Origin: Floccularia luteovirens
Lineage: Eukaryota; Basidiomycota; Agaricomycetes; Agaricales; Squamanitaceae
Length of the DNA: 64,000 nt
Direction: 5' to 3'
NCBI GenBank assembly: GCA_009739215.1
Contig: VSJF01000004.1
Coordinates: forward strand, 2,604,001-2,668,000
The stretch's first letter is position 1. Each line of letters starts with the position of its first letter. The position numbers and the translations under genes were made by a program. Below the pieces are notes generated by a model, which was not told the origin of the DNA, made no database searches, and worked only from the letters and a program-made list of their open reading frames with translations. This document shows positions 1 to 14,621 of this stretch, piece after piece.

Positions 1-1616
1 CTGTCGTTACAACGACACGGTTCTGCATTAGATGATTTCGACAAAGTGCTCTCGTTGACGTCAAACACCTTTGACAATGCACACCTAATGAAGGCGCGCA
101 TTTTTACGCGAGAAGGGAATTTCACCTCTGCGCGCTCTTCTTTGTCATTATATATTAAAGCAAAGGGGAAGAAGAAAGATGCAGATGCAGAGGAGCTGGA
201 CCGAGATATCTCGGAAGGTGAAACGACATCGCAGAAGGTGGAGAAGGAACGCAGAGCAGAGTTATGGAATGCTTGCGTGGAGAGCGCAACTCAGGCTTTA
301 CGGATAGCCAGTCATTCCTTGCAAATACGGACGTGGCGCGCAGAGTGTGCGTTGGCAGCTGGTGACGTTGATAGTGCTGTTGGTGACCTGACGTGAGTCT
401 TTCTGATTTATGCGGAAACAAACTACTCACATGACGCAGGCGCCTTACCCATCTGCTACAACCATCTACCACACTCCTCACCCATATTTTCCGACTTTCC
501 TATTTCTTTCTAGCTCCTTCTCCAGCCCCTTTAAATGCTCTTAAACAATGTTTGCACTATGACCCAGATTCTAAGAAATGCCTTGCTTTACATCGCCTGT
601 TAAAGTCATTCGATCGTGGATTTAATATGATGGATGAATTAATGGCCAAAGAGGATTGGAGGGGAGTTGTCAAGCATCTTCTTGGTCCAGGAGGTGGCAA
701 GCATGGTGAACTATGGCGCAGGTGGGAAGAAGCTATGGCAGAACACGTTGGTCAACCCGATGGTGTCCTACCTCTTGTACCATCCGAATTACTTGGTTCA
801 ACAAATGATTCATCCAAAAAGTACAAATTACAATCGTTACCGATACCCAGCCCCACGAAATACTCGCCCCCACGACAAATTCTCGTCCGTTCCCTATGTA
901 AAGCGTTTACACATTTATTAGACGCCAGCAAGTCATCGGAAGAATATAAAAAGCAGACAGAGAAGTGGTGCGAGGAGTTGTTGTCACTCAACGGTTGCAA
1001 TGAGGACATTGATGGTCTTGTCGGCCGAGCAGAAGTACTCTTGGGTAAAGAGGAATGGGAAGAGGCTGTTAGAGTTCTTGAAAATGCATTTAAACTTAGT
1101 GGACAGAGTGACCGTTCTGTAAGTGTTTCTCCGAGGAGCAGAGTCTCTTATTAACGATGTTGGACCACTAGATTCACTCACGCCTGCAAAAGGCGCAAAG
1201 ACTTCTAAAGCAAAGTCGACAGAAAGATTATTATAAGATCGTAGGTGTTTCGCGCGATGCAGATGAAAGGACCATCAAAAAGGCATAGTTAGTATATTTC
1301 ATATCTCTTGTTCATGTATTCCACTAACCACTAAATCTAAACCAAAAACAGCCGTAAAGCTGCGAAATCGGCACATCCAGACAAAGGTGGCTCAGAGGCC
1401 AAAATGGCGCTACTCAACGAAGCGTACGAGGTACTTTCGAATCCTGAGCTACGTGCACGGTTCGACAACGGCGAGGATCCTATGGATCCGATGGCCCAAC
1501 AAGGTGGTCACCCATTCGCAAATGGCCAACATCCATTTGCACAGTTCTTCCAACATGGAGCACCCCGAGGATTCCCTGGCGGTGGTTTCCAATTCCATTT
1601 CAGTCATGGGCATTAG
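1..1616 (+). CDS. DNAJC3/P58IPK-like TPR and J-domain co-chaperone (5' partial)
   Basis: Probable ER-type co-chaperone that delivers misfolded proteins to Hsp70. Exons by splice phase are 1–392, 440–1118, 1172–1287 and 1352–1616; the reading frame is already open at base 1, so the N-terminus lies outside the window. The visible part has tandem helical repeats typical of TPRs (for example around 46–392 and 560–1110), then a linker and a C-terminal J domain. The J domain begins with DYYKIVGVSRDAD, carries the diagnostic HPDK loop (encoded just after the last intron) and ends with NEAYEVLSNPELRARFD, followed by a Gly/Phe/His-rich tail. The order TPR then C-terminal J domain is that of DNAJC3/P58IPK, not of class I or II DnaJ proteins. 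No ER retention signal is obvious at the end (GFQFHFSHGH). The ER location is inferred from the family, because the signal peptide is not in view. Confidence 0.88.
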
Positions 1617-2487
1617 TCATGCCAATAGCTATGTTGTACAGATCTAATGGCGGCGGTGGCGTGTAATGGTACCCTTATGAAAATGCTTGGGACATTGGAC
1701 CAACAACTTCGTGTTTGAATTTTCAGTTGAATGGTGCTCTGCATATCGTCAGAGTCTTATCAGGAAGACTGATCTGGTTCAGAAGAACAAAGCAAAATTG
1801 ACAGAGAACAACATGTCATGGAAGTATGAGATATCAGAAGTTACTCATTCGTCCTATCACCTCAAGTTCTCAAGCTTTCCCATCGGAAAATATCTTTCCC
1901 GTATACCGGCGCGAGGAGATCGGCTTTCAGTGAACTTGGTGATTCTGAGTAGAAATGAGAGTAATTCACTGCAACAAGTATCCATTGGTTGCTGTCAACA
2001 TTCCAACGCAAATCAGACAGATCAGATTTCCTACATTGTCACACCATCTGTATTTTCAAGCCGCCCACTTGTAAGGGGACAATATAGTACATATTCAGAT
2101 TATTACGGAACAGACCCACACTCCGCATTCCCTATTGAGCTTCTTTTTTTTTCATCAACAGGAGTAATCAAATTTTGAGAGTGAGGTTACCGACTTAGAG
2201 ATATAGTAGACAGTTCAGAGTCAAGGTAAACGGTATTGAGTGTTAGAGGAATAGAAATCGGCGTGTATTGTACGAATTGAAGTTGAAATAAAAGTACTTA
2301 AATGACTCTACAAAATTAATAGACGAGACAAAGGAAACACAGCGTGAAGGGCATGAAAGGCATAATGCGTTCGTGCACGTACAATCTAATCTAATCGGAA
2401 AACGGTCATGTGAAATTGATCATGTGATGAAAAGAACAAACAGAATCCAAGGGCAATCACGAAAAAAAACTGTACGACGCTGTCCAG
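1617..2487. other. Intergenic stretch, no recognised gene
   Basis: An open frame at 1687–2178 (plus) gives a serine-rich, low-complexity-free peptide with no recognisable motif and no splice-supported extension. It lies where the 3' region of the J-domain gene is expected. I see no repeat structure here. Confidence 0.5.
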
Positions 2488-3737
2488 TTAGTTACCATAA
2501 CCCAACGAGATGTTGATGTTTTTCGAAAAGCTCCTGAAGATTATTAGCATTACTATGGCATACAACAAAGCCAATAATAATATGCTAAACAGAAAGACCG
2601 AATACCCAATGGGAAGATTAGAAATATTCAGAACATCAGAGCTCTCATTTCCTGTATTAGAGAAAGCTAGAATACCCAAAGCCACAAATAGCATTACATA
2701 TGACCAGCACATCGAAGCAAGAGGTATGGCAAGGATAACAGACGGCTTCCAGAAATACACTTTAGTTAAATGAGGATGGTCCGATCCCTGTTTATGGTGA
2801 TAATATTGTCAGCTTTTTTTAGTGAGGCTCGCGAGTAGATTAAATAACGCACATCCATAAGCCAGAAAAGCTCGAATCTTGAATGTTTGAGCGTCTCTTC
2901 ATGCATTACATGAATGAAAGCAAGGAGTAAAGTTGCAATAGCACCAAAGAGAGAGGCCAATACCAGAAGTTTTTGGAAATTTGAATTGGTGAATTTGACT
3001 ATTGTTGTGTTAATGCTGATAAAAGGATATCATTAGTTCAGAGCACGTTTTCCACTGGTGGTGACCTACGGGATTAGAACTCCAGCCACAATGATCACAC
3101 CCTTTTGCTCCTTCGCAAATTTTTCGATGAGTCTTGGGAAATCATCTCCAGCAAACCTCGTTTGTGTTCCGAGGCTAATGGTCCCTCGCGATAACGCCAA
3201 GGCCGAGTTGGGAGAATACGGGTCTTGGTTGCCCAATTCCCCTGCAGCCGAATATGATGAAGGTATGATTTCCTCTAAAGAACGGATGATCCGTCTAACT
3301 TTTACTGCATAGAAGTGAGGCAAGCAAAGCAATACAATATATATGTGTAGGCAACATAATATATATAAGACGCTGTTCAACAGCGTGGATGGAGAGGCGA
3401 TTATATGCGCTTTTCTCAGGATATCCACGATAGACAGCGCTAAGGCGCTTATATAAGCTCCCAGAAGCCCTATGATGTTCAAAGACAAAGAATAGAATGT
3501 GGGAGCCTGTTCCCGGAGACTAGGCTGCGGGCAGGATTGCCGCTGAGAGCAGCTGGCGTAGTTCATGCTATGGGTATCAGCTGATAAACATTGAAGCTCG
3601 TGTTCTCTTCTACGTCCAATCTGATCATCAGTCATGGCACGCTTGAGGACAGTCAATGTTGGCGCGCAGACCCCAAAGGGTGAGATGATCTGTGGGACTG
3701 AGGCAGTAGGCAAGGAATCAGCACGAGTTGGCTGCAT
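2488..3737 (-). CDS. Uncharacterised five-pass membrane protein
   Basis: Unknown function. Exons fit as 3070–3737, 2853–3015 and 2488–2787, with phases matching across both introns, giving about 376 residues. The first ~90 residues are polar. Five hydrophobic segments follow: around FYSLSLNIIGLLGAYISAL, SVLYILCCLHIYIVLL, LLVLASLFGAIATLLLAF, AIPLASMCWSYVMLFVAL and YSVFLFSILLLALLYAIVML. The block DPS/KPS-V-ILAIPLASMCWS is shared with the smaller genes at 52384–53000 and 54654–55300, so this looks like the fullest member of a local paralogous family. The start chosen is the first ATG of the long open frame; an upstream start cannot be excluded. Nothing in the sequence points to a substrate or enzyme activity. 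Confidence 0.6.
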
Positions 3738-5173
3738 AAGAAATAGAATAATTAGGGAAGGTGCGTGACGGGTTAAATTAATAAGTCAAGAGAAGAGACT
3801 ATTGTCGTGAATCGGACGGGGGACCTGTTTTGTGTGAATCCGCTAGTCGAGGCGAAAGCTATAAGTACTCTCTGGTCATCGTCAGGTGGTCGCACGGCCT
3901 CTGCTTTTACAAGGCATAAGGACTCTTTGCATGTTGTATGTCAATCACTGCAACACACATGGGCTGAGGGTACCCTCCGCAGCGTATGTCTACATCCGAC
4001 TCCGCCAGTTACCAGCGCCTTTTCCAGTATTGGAAAGCTTGACTCTGGACCAGCAAACGTTTCATTCATAATCAAAGCTGTAAAAAGCGCCTGTATCACA
4101 GAGAATCAACGGTTTAACTCCCAGATCTGTCTCTAGCAGAGAAACGCATCGAAGGGTGCAGGAGTAAGTCATGCTATGTAGATGGCCATAGATATGCCAT
4201 AGGGCAATGACTGACCGGCAATTTAACGAGTAGCCAACAGTATTCTACCTCACAATATCTCTGATGTTCAACCTATATAACTTATTCAGAACACTGTTTA
4301 CGTTTACTTCTCGGTATGAATGTAGCTTGTAGTTCATTCATTTCAAAATCGATCATGATCGAAATCGCTAAATTCATTTAAAAGTTGATGAACTGACTTA
4401 CAGTAATCGTCACTTTCCATAAACGTTTCAAATGGCAGGCAGTGGCCCCTTGTTCTCAATGATGGACATGCGAAAAACGGTGACGGGCCAGCGCTTGTAC
4501 CGAATGCTGTACACGTCGAAAAACATGAGGCTTGTGTTCTGTGTTGTAGTTCCTGGTTTGTAATTGGACGTTAAAACAGTCAAGTGAAGTCATGTACATG
4601 TGCCGCTTTATAATAAGCTGACCTATCTTTACCCTTGCTGTTTCATCGACGAAAAAGTTTTTCACTGGAAGCTGCTATTGGTGAAATAGGTGTTTCTTTC
4701 AACTCTCACACACTCAGATATGACCATCTAATCTATCCTGGAGAATCTAAGTGTGTTCAAGAACGATTAAATGTCCATCAATTCTTCTAGATAAGGGATT
4801 ATTAAATATTCAATTTGATTTCTGCCTTGTAGGTAAGTGACCAGAGTTTCTGGAATATTAAGCCAGCCAAATTATATATTTCATCTTACGTTTCCGACAA
4901 TTCAACGGACAAGGCTATCGGAAATTCGGTTCCTTCAATTACTTTATATGGAAAAAACAGTGCTGGGTACACATATATGTATTAACACACCAACGTTCCT
5001 TGCTCTTAAACACTTGGATCCCAAACAAGTTCAAAATGAATTGGATGGTCAGATGATATTTAAATGATATGAAGTTAAATCCGGGAGAATATAATAGGAT
5101 CAAAAGCATGTGCCAAGCAACCAAAGCGACTTCCGTTTATCGAACTATCTGGACTTATGCCGGGATTTCCATA
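3738..5173. other. Intergenic stretch, no recognised gene
   Basis: AT-rich sequence with only short open frames (for example 3807–4136 plus and 4456–4665 minus) that show no family similarity I recognise and no splice-linked continuation. Confidence 0.5.
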
Positions 5174-5902
5174 TCAATCGATCGGACGACCAGAATATAA
5201 CAGAATCGCAGCTGCTACGACTGGTTCTAGCAAACCCATCTGTAACGCTGAAATGGCAATATCAAGTGATATATGGTCATCCTTCCTTGATAATCTCACA
5301 ATGAAGTCGCGGCTAGTGGAGCCCGAGTTGTACATCTAAGGTCACTGTGTGTCAATAATAGATTATGAAATGGGGAGTTAAACGCACATGAATAACATTA
5401 TTGCTGGGAACAATAGCAAGCATCGACGCCCCGCACCGCATCATCCTCATGCTACAAATGAATTGATGAGTCATAAACAAAAGATATGCCAAGGAGTGGA
5501 AATAAACCTGCGGTCTGACGAAATCCCAATCCATTGAGAGGTGGGTTGTCGGCTAACAATTGTGTTGACCTGTACTAAAGGAGTCATTTGCCACTCGACT
5601 ACTGCAAATGTATCTCCTCCAGGCCGTTTGCAAACTGTCAATTGGTCGGAGCCCGATACTTCAGTAGATATATCGTAGTATTTTTTATTTTGGGTGTCGA
5701 TGAGACTGCTGTTGAGAATGCTGGAACTTCTGGAAATAAATAGGAATGATAGATATGAAGGCGACGAAGGCGATGCGGAGGTAGGTAGAGCACCGAAAGT
5801 GGGGGGTTGGTGACCGTTGCCTCCTGAGCCACCATTATTGATGGACAGGGGGTTCTGTGGATTGGACCAACCAGCTTGGGCATAAGGATTGATTGTGTAC
5901 AT
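5174..5902 (-). CDS. DUF6593-like protein, Pro/Gly/Ser-rich N-terminus
   Basis: Function unknown. Exons are 5508–5902, 5388–5451 and 5174–5335 (395, 64 and 162 nt, phases consistent), giving 206 residues from an ATG at 5902. The N-terminus, starting MYTINPYAQAGWSNPQ, is a disordered Asn/Pro/Gly/Ser-rich leader of about 50 residues. The folded part includes an EWQ-x-TPLVQV segment and QWIGISSDRS. It then closes with RLSRKDDHISLDIAISAL and QMGLLEPVVAAAILL before the stop. This layout, with the EWQ segment, the SSDR motif and a hydrophobic LLEPVVAAAIL near the C-terminus, matches the agaricomycete DUF6593 family as I remember it. The two introns were placed by family similarity and are needed to reach the conserved C-terminus; reading straight through meets stops. 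Confidence 0.7.
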
Positions 5903-8885
5903 TGAAGTGCGGTTTGTATGAGGTGATTGTTGAGAAGGACTAGATATGTTGTAAGTTGCGAGTTGATCAAAAATGCAAAACTAGGCCAGATTAAATACCT
6001 TTTTTCCTATGCCAGAACCTTAACGCGAGGTAATAACGCACTGCATAACCGGCGGTCATAAAAATGAAATTCACCCATGAAAGAAGCTCTCTAGCTGAAG
6101 ATGACTTGAGGTCTTAGCGGTCAGCTCGGGGGTGCTCTTATCATTGCAAAACTTGAGTAAGCAGTATGACTTCCAACGAAGAACCCGTTCGGGTAGCAAA
6201 GCAGCTCAAAGTTAGGTCCTGTGCTTCTGGGGATCGCGATTTTCTCGAATTTGAGCACTGCTTCGTTATCGCCGATGAGGGAGTAAGTAAAAAAGATGAA
6301 TTGTCTGGGAAATAAAACAATATAAAAAACCTGATTGTCGTTCGGTCATCTCGGGGAGCCTTCTCCTATTGACGTGTTTTGAACTTTTTTGAAAAAATGC
6401 AGTGTTTGCAGTTCTTCAAGACGGCTGAAAGCGTGTATTATATGTCTATATGATACTCTATAGGGATACTCTGGTCTCACACAGTGTGGCTTTACCTAAA
6501 TACAACATTATAACATGAGGTCGTTTGGTTTTGATATGCGCGCTCCAACGAACCGTCGGTACGCGGGCGGGTTTGCCTTTTTCTGCTATATCACGTCGTA
6601 TTTTTGAGGCTGTAAGCTCACCTTATACGGCAGACCTTTTGCTTCATTTAAGATGCCAGAAATAGTGCGCCACCCCCACAGCCGAGCCGTAGGAACTATC
6701 AGTTAATTGACTGCGTTTTAGATAAATAAAAAATATTACCCCTTAACAGTAATTATGTTTTCAGGCTAATAGCCACATTCACGACAATAGGATGGTCTGG
6801 AATTGATTGTGTTCTAAGTACTTAAAAAATCTGGCGCGGGTTCAATTCGCGGAGGTGTTGAACAGTTTTCTCGATTTGGAAGTTATGATTTTCTCCGACG
6901 GCCGTTGTGTCCGTAGGCCAATTTAATTCAGGTCAGTCCCCGAGAGTGCAAGAAATTGACGTATACTTGTCAATCGCTTATTAGTATCGAAATTTCTTCG
7001 ACTTGAGACATTCTATTCTATCTGTTCGAAGACCAAAACCTTGTACCCGAGCTGGCCCACAAAAGTTGTTGTAGGTCCTGGCAGTGCCGGCATGATGAAA
7101 TTTGTTTGCCGTTGGCCACATGTTCGGAAGTAGTTGAGGAGCCTGCGACGACCTGTCTGAATCGGCGCTCTTACCACGTTGAAATAGCAGTTTTTAGTGA
7201 TTTTGACGCTAATTATTCTCCAATTTTGCGCAACGTTTGCGAGCGCTCGGTAATTTCCAGTAACGCGTCTGATCCACAGAGCTCGGAGTCCAACCACATG
7301 AACAGCAAGTTAGGAGGGTATATACGCATCGCTCACCTTTTTGGCGTTAGTCTCGATATAATAATATTTCACTAATCATCTACTCCTTCATTGGATTTCA
7401 AAGGCAGTTCATGAAGATGTGTTTATATGGGGGTGCATCATGTTATCCTCACCTCCCAAATATCAAGTCTAGATATCTGCCAATTAGTCAATAATAATGA
7501 CCAAATCACTAATAGAGCGTGTGTAAAGGATTAGCTTGCGCACCAAGAACAGTTCTTGACCTATTTTGTAATTCAATCCAATCCATACGATCGATTCCCT
7601 CAACACACCTACAATTCAAGGCACTGATTTGATTCCGCTACAATGGGAGAGTAAGTTTCAGTCATTTGAATTACTAAACGAATGCCACATTGTGCTTTTT
7701 CTCCAGGATTCTCGGGGACGGGCATGTCGGTCATTTAGAGCGCAAAGTCGATCAACTCGTGCTGATAATGCCACATAGCATTTGTGGGGGTGATAAAGTA
7801 TTATTCCTATCAAGGACTGCCATCCAATCCTTTATTCAGCGAAACCACACAATACTTATTTCTGTAAGTCACCTCGTAAATCATAGTTGGAAAATATTTA
7901 TTTATGGACATACTGCATATGAGAACGGCCGATTCTGTTGATTGATCGCAAAATAGGGTCAAAAACGGTCGATTTTGGTCGGTTTCAGGGTAAATGCGTA
8001 GAAAATTTATAGATATTATGACCTGTGTCTTCTTCAACGATGCTTGTGACTATAAGTAGCTAGAATATTTGAAAGCCATTTGTGATCAAGAAAATAACGG
8101 AGTCAATGATAGAATCTAACCTCACAAAGGATTTCGGGCGACAAATCGCCATGTATCTATAATTGAAATACCCTGAATAACACCACGCGTCATCTTTGCC
8201 GATAGCAGTTTCAACTTCAGCTCTGACATCCTTCTACAGAGGTTTAGAATTGAATTGAATCTGACGCCAATTTTATAAGCAAACAAATTTCCAAATGTTA
8301 ACCCGAACCTGTCCATTTGAAAGGGTTATGGTATACAACAGCACTGGTATTATTTGAGAGGAGTGGCGCATTGTCCGATATGCCCTTTACAGATGGCGTC
8401 CGACTCCCTTGGGTCTTTAACGTCATTGTATAGTCAATTTCACCCGAAGAGATGTTGCGCTTGGAACTGAAATTAGAAGCTTACCAATGACTCGGTGTCC
8501 ATAACATCATGATATTGTTGCAAGCTTATGTCGTAAGCATCGGACACCCCGCTGTTACTCAGTGAACCAACATCGTGATGACGAAAGTTCTCCATGTAAT
8601 TCCCTCAAAATAGTTAAAGGAGTCTAGGCCCGTTAGCTAGAGATCTGTTCCAACGACCATTCGCGATGATTCGCGAGCACAAACAAATTGCTTTGTATTC
8701 TTCAGATATACGTTGGGTGGGGAAGGCGATAATGTGTCTTTTTCATAGTTCATCACAACGACACAGACGAAACAAGTAAAGTATTTCATGATATCGATCC
8801 ACGCTCCGTATTTCCTGAACCGCCAAGCAATGGTCCAAACTACATAAAAAGTTTTGGTTTAGTTGGTAATATTATTCCTAAAGGG
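5903..8885. other. Long gene-poor stretch
   Basis: About 3 kb without a gene I can support. A possible tiny two-exon start (ATG near 7643, with a GT–AG intron into the open frame at 7690–7941) gives a peptide beginning ILGDGHVGHLERKVDQLV that I do not recognise. Other open frames (7013–7297, 8122–8316) look like chance. It may hold regulatory sequence or decayed genes. Confidence 0.4.
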
Positions 8886-9683
8886 TCAGCTTACTTGTTC
8901 CAATCCTTCATTTCTGGAACCTGGCTGTGCATCAGCTCCATCTGTTTCCACATTACTAGGTTGCCCCTCCGAAAGGCTAGGAGTAGAACGCTGATATATC
9001 CGAAGAATTGCATAAGTATGTGTTACTTGATGAGGATAGTAGTGTGGAATTGATACCGTATCACGTTTTGCGTTTCCTCCTGCGCCTTTTTTGCCCCCAC
9101 CTGGTGCTGTAGACGATGCTCCTACACCCGTTGGAAAAGGAAGCTCATCCCGTGGCACAATATCAATAAGAAAATCGAATTGGTCCGATTTACTCAGAGC
9201 TTTTGCAATGTCAGAACGAGATAGCGTTCTACGCTTGTTTGAATCGGCGATGATGAATGCGCGGGCTGTGATTTCAGCAATAAATACTTATCGGACACTA
9301 TACTTCAATAACGCCTTTGTTTCCTCAATGCATGAAAATGCGCACTTTCACAGGCTTTACAAAATAATATTGGAGCTACAAAGTAACGATGGTAAATATA
9401 CAAGACCGTGATAGGGAATCTAATTCTAGAGACATACCGTCTGCAGCTATCATCTTCAAGACAACGCCTCAGTTTCAAACAAACGCAGATCTTCTGAGCT
9501 GCGTACCTTCACATCCGGGTCACTTTTCATAACTTTCTTTATCCTTGCCAATGGCAGAGGGGGGTGCCGATAGTCCGGTGTTTCTTGTTCTGCTGCATCT
9601 ACTTGACGTTGCCAGAAAGATCGCAAGAAGTCGTTGAGGGGTTCACCAGAACGGACATAAGGTGTATTTGACATATTTGACAT
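8886..9683 (-). CDS. HAP5: CCAAT-binding factor subunit HAP5/NF-YC
   Basis: Histone-fold subunit C of the heterotrimeric CCAAT-binding complex (HAP2/3/5, NF-Y). It pairs with the HAP3 subunit and recruits HAP2 to CCAAT promoters. Exons are 9507–9683, 9438–9453, 9346–9375 and 8886–9286; two micro-exons of 16 and 30 nt are required to rebuild the fold. The N-terminal αN region [16 protein letters not shown] precedes [18 protein letters not shown]. The core follows as [15 protein letters not shown], then [19 protein letters not shown] and [13 protein letters not shown], all diagnostic of NF-YC. The C-terminus is Gly/Pro-rich and ends at a stop at 8886; that stop overlaps a plausible donor (GTAAGC), so another downstream exon is possible. 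Predicted length is about 207 residues. Confidence 0.9.
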
Positions 9684-10032
9684 ACTATAGAGGAGATTGT
9701 GAACTGCAAGAGAAAGCGTGAAAGCGTTGAAACCAAAATTGACCCAAATGGTAAATGTTGCACTTTATCAATGTTCCAACCCTAACCCCATTCTTGGTTC
9801 ATAATACTCCGGTCAATGCCTCTCAATGAAAATACACAATCTCGGAAATAATAATTGCAAAGTCATGAAAGAATACATACACAAGGCTGAGCTAGGCAAA
9901 AAAAATATACAGACAACTTGGGGTACTATTAAATATTATGGAATGGTGGTGTGAGGACATGCCAAGAGCCATCCTCTTTTGGTGGTTATAAGAATAATAA
10001 TACACTATATTGTACTCTGCTAATGCGAAATG

Positions 10033-10776
10033 TCATAGTCGAAATTGTGCAATGTGTCGCATTATCAAGAAGGAGACCAGTATCTCTGCGAGCACAAAAT
10101 ATTAAACCTCCCCAATATCAACTGAACGCTCACTCACCAATGGAAAGATGTGCAAATTGCTCGTAGATCGTTAAATTATTGCCAGATACATCGTAGGCAC
10201 GTACATCCGGAGGTTTGAGATCATAGTGTGCAACCAAGTAATTTTCCATAGTTGTGCACTGCAAGAACAAGATATGTGTGTGGCATGAGCAGGCTTAACT
10301 TTAAATGTACATGACGAGACACGTACAGTCCACTCTTGTCCAGGCACGCTGCGATAGTTCCATTTGTACTCTCTCCCATCAGAGCCGACAAATCTCCTAG
10401 AGAGCGATCTTTAGAGAAAGATACTGGTTAGAAATTATTCTGCAGTATCGCACGGTGGAGAGTCATACGATCCAAATAGTGAAGTTTTTCTCAAGTATCG
10501 CGCCATAGGGACCATGGCCTGGGAAGGCGGTTTCATAAAGGAGATATAACCCAGTGATTCGTCAGGGAGGAACTCAAGATGGACAATGGGATCACGGTCC
10601 AAGGGGAGTGTGCTCCGATGTCTTGACGCACGTCTGGACATTTCATATATCTTCGTCGTCGTCCTCCCAGGCATACGTGCAACATGAAAGAACATCCGGT
10701 CATACATGTCGTCAAAGTCGGAATTGGTGTTGATAGCTGTTCGATCTTCCAATATTATGGGCAACGGTCGATGCAT
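10033..10776 (-). CDS. DUF6593-like protein
   Basis: Function unknown. Exons are 10469–10776, 10327–10396, 10138–10258 and 10033–10085, with consistent phases, giving 183 residues from the ATG at 10776. The protein opens with RPLPIILEDRTAIN and an RTTTKIYEMSRR strand. It continues with MARYLRKTSLFGS, then RFVGSDGREYKWNYRSV and GQEWTC, and then YLVAHYDLKPPD, NNLTIYEQFAHL and a hydrophobic end ILVSFLIMRHIAQ. The GREYKWN strand and the IMRHIAQ end are features I associate with a common agaricomycete family, most likely DUF6593. It lies about 350 bp upstream of HAP5 on the same strand; nothing suggests a functional link. The ATG is preferred because the open frame further upstream has no similarity to the family. 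Confidence 0.72.
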
Positions 10777-11828
10777 TATGATTTGTGAGTAAGTAGGAAG
10801 GGATGAAAAACGAACGAGAGGGGGGAAGGTGTATTGAACGCCTGACCGATGAGCGTATAAGTATTCGCGATGTATCGGATCCAAGGTGGGCAGATTGCAC
10901 TTAAGGGTACCTTCACAGTGCACTTGGGAAAGGTAAGTTGCCTTGATGTTAAAACCCTATCACTTCACAGAAGGCACTCCTAGGTTTGGGCAGGCCACGG
11001 GTCCCATAACGGATTCTTGCCAAGGGCACATCAGTGTTCGTAAACGTTCAGGTTTTGTTGTCCACCGAACCCTATGCGTCAGATTTGACTGTTGTACTGA
11101 CAGCTTCCTAATCAGTGTGACGCAATCACTTCGAACATAAGCTAATCGAGCAGATGTGCGAGGTTTGAAGATCAGAAAGAGTCTTTCCGAAGAAGATCGA
11201 TGCCGATGAATGAGAAAGAACCACTGCAAGGAAGCTATTCAAGAAGAGAAGCTGGAAGTTGCATTTACATCAAGACAGCATCTAGCCACCTCCCCAGTGG
11301 CGCCAGTAAAAAGCCCGAAATGTCCCCAATAGAGATTTTCTGATATAGCTTTGGCAGCGTCGTAGTCGGATTATCATATGAATAGAAGTGAGTGGATGTA
11401 ACATCAATATGCATTTGGAGTGGTTTGTGTTATAAGATAGCCCCCACGCACTACTGGCTGATCATAATTGTATTGAAATTGAGATGCATGACCTGGTGGC
11501 AGGTGTCAAAACATAACATACCACAGAGGTACCATCTGACGAAGCCTAAAGTAGAAAATTGTGCTCTGCCCGAGGAACAACGTAGGTCCGGTCTAAATAC
11601 AGATCTGCAGTCAAGTTTGAGCGCTTTCATTGCGATAACAAAGGAATTACCTTCACATATATATCTTTTTCTCCCATTCGAGGGTGAAGGTCAGGGAAGA
11701 ACTCTGTGCCGGCAAGACTAGCCATACAAATTTCATATCACATGAGGTTTGCATCATATGTTAGATTTGACACCATTGATCAGCTGGCTACTTATTAACC
11801 TTGGTGGATAAGGTTAGGCTTCACACAC
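10777..11828. other. Intergenic stretch
   Basis: No gene can be supported. Open frames at 10943–11140 and 11392–11721 (plus) lack motifs and splice-linked partners. Confidence 0.45.
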
Positions 11829-12335
11829 TCACACATCCTTCTTCCTTACATCCAACCTATGAGCAGCCAGGTACAAATACATTCTGCCGCCTAATGTTCG
11901 ATTCAAGGCCACGACATCCTGGACCCGGGCTAACATCCCATGATTGCGATAGCTGATATACCAACCTGATAGTGATATCGGAAGGTCATCTGATAGTCGG
12001 ACGAGCATCGTGCCATGATCATGAAGGAAGCCCTTAGGTATTAGAGACAGATGTTTCATGATATAGGTCATGGGATGACTTTCTGTGTGTAATACATTGC
12101 TCAAGAGGAGCGAAATGTGAGGCCATACAAGAGGAGCGCAGTACTTTTGGTATCACAGTAACGCAAATCTAGATGATTCTTTTAACAAAGCAAGATCCCG
12201 CGATCCTGAGACTCGTTCTTTTTGTTCTATTAATTGGCAAGCATACCGTGCGTATCGTTCCGGCGGCCTTTCACCAAGCGGCGGGAGGTATCTTAACGAA
12301 TGAAGCCGAGGAGGCCATATCACCAGTTGTCCCAC
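11829..12335 (-). CDS. Unidentified candidate coding region
   Basis: Two adjacent minus-strand open frames (12153–12335 and 11829–12104) read like real protein, for example RDLALLKESSRFALL and then HTESHPMTYIMKHLSLIPKG with LARVQDVVALNRTLGG. They are separated by a stop that a short intron could remove. They lie about 60 bp downstream of the RVB1 stop on the same strand. There is no clean ATG for the first frame; an ATG near 12305 followed by a donor could start a short first exon. I do not recognise a family and cannot fix the exon structure. Confidence 0.3.
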
Positions 12336-12394
12336 AATAACTTCAATATGAAAGATTACTCACAAGATAAAAAAAGGTCTGGGAAAGGATTTCA

Positions 12395-14478
<2,084 letters not shown>

Positions 14479-14621
14479 TGTTGTGAGCGTCCTAATAGTA
14501 AGATCAAACGCGCTCAAGAGTTTTTCGCTTCCAATTTCATTTTCCCACAGTCTGATGAATATATTATTTTACATAATACATAGAATATTAATTTTTTTAA
14601 AGATGTAATCCCTTCTTCATC
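14479..14621. promoter_or_regulatory. Shared divergent promoter of RVB1 and TSR2
   Basis: Only 143 bp separate the RVB1 start codon (minus) from the TSR2 start codon (plus). The interval is AT-rich, with A/T runs near 14565–14600. Both flanking genes serve growth and biogenesis, so co-regulation from one bidirectional promoter is a reasonable inference; no specific factor site is claimed. Confidence 0.6.

Noticed and set aside
1687..2178. Plus-strand open frame of 163 codons after the J-domain gene
   Set aside because: No motif, no splice-linked partner, and it lies in the likely 3' flank of the preceding gene.
6800..6870. Possible tRNA suggested by a gttcaattc-like TΨC motif
   Set aside because: No matching acceptor stem, D-arm or anticodon arm could be built around it.
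14479..14517. Extended RVB1 start at 14517
   Set aside because: It begins with TTG and adds residues not expected in the family; the ATG at 14478 is sufficient.
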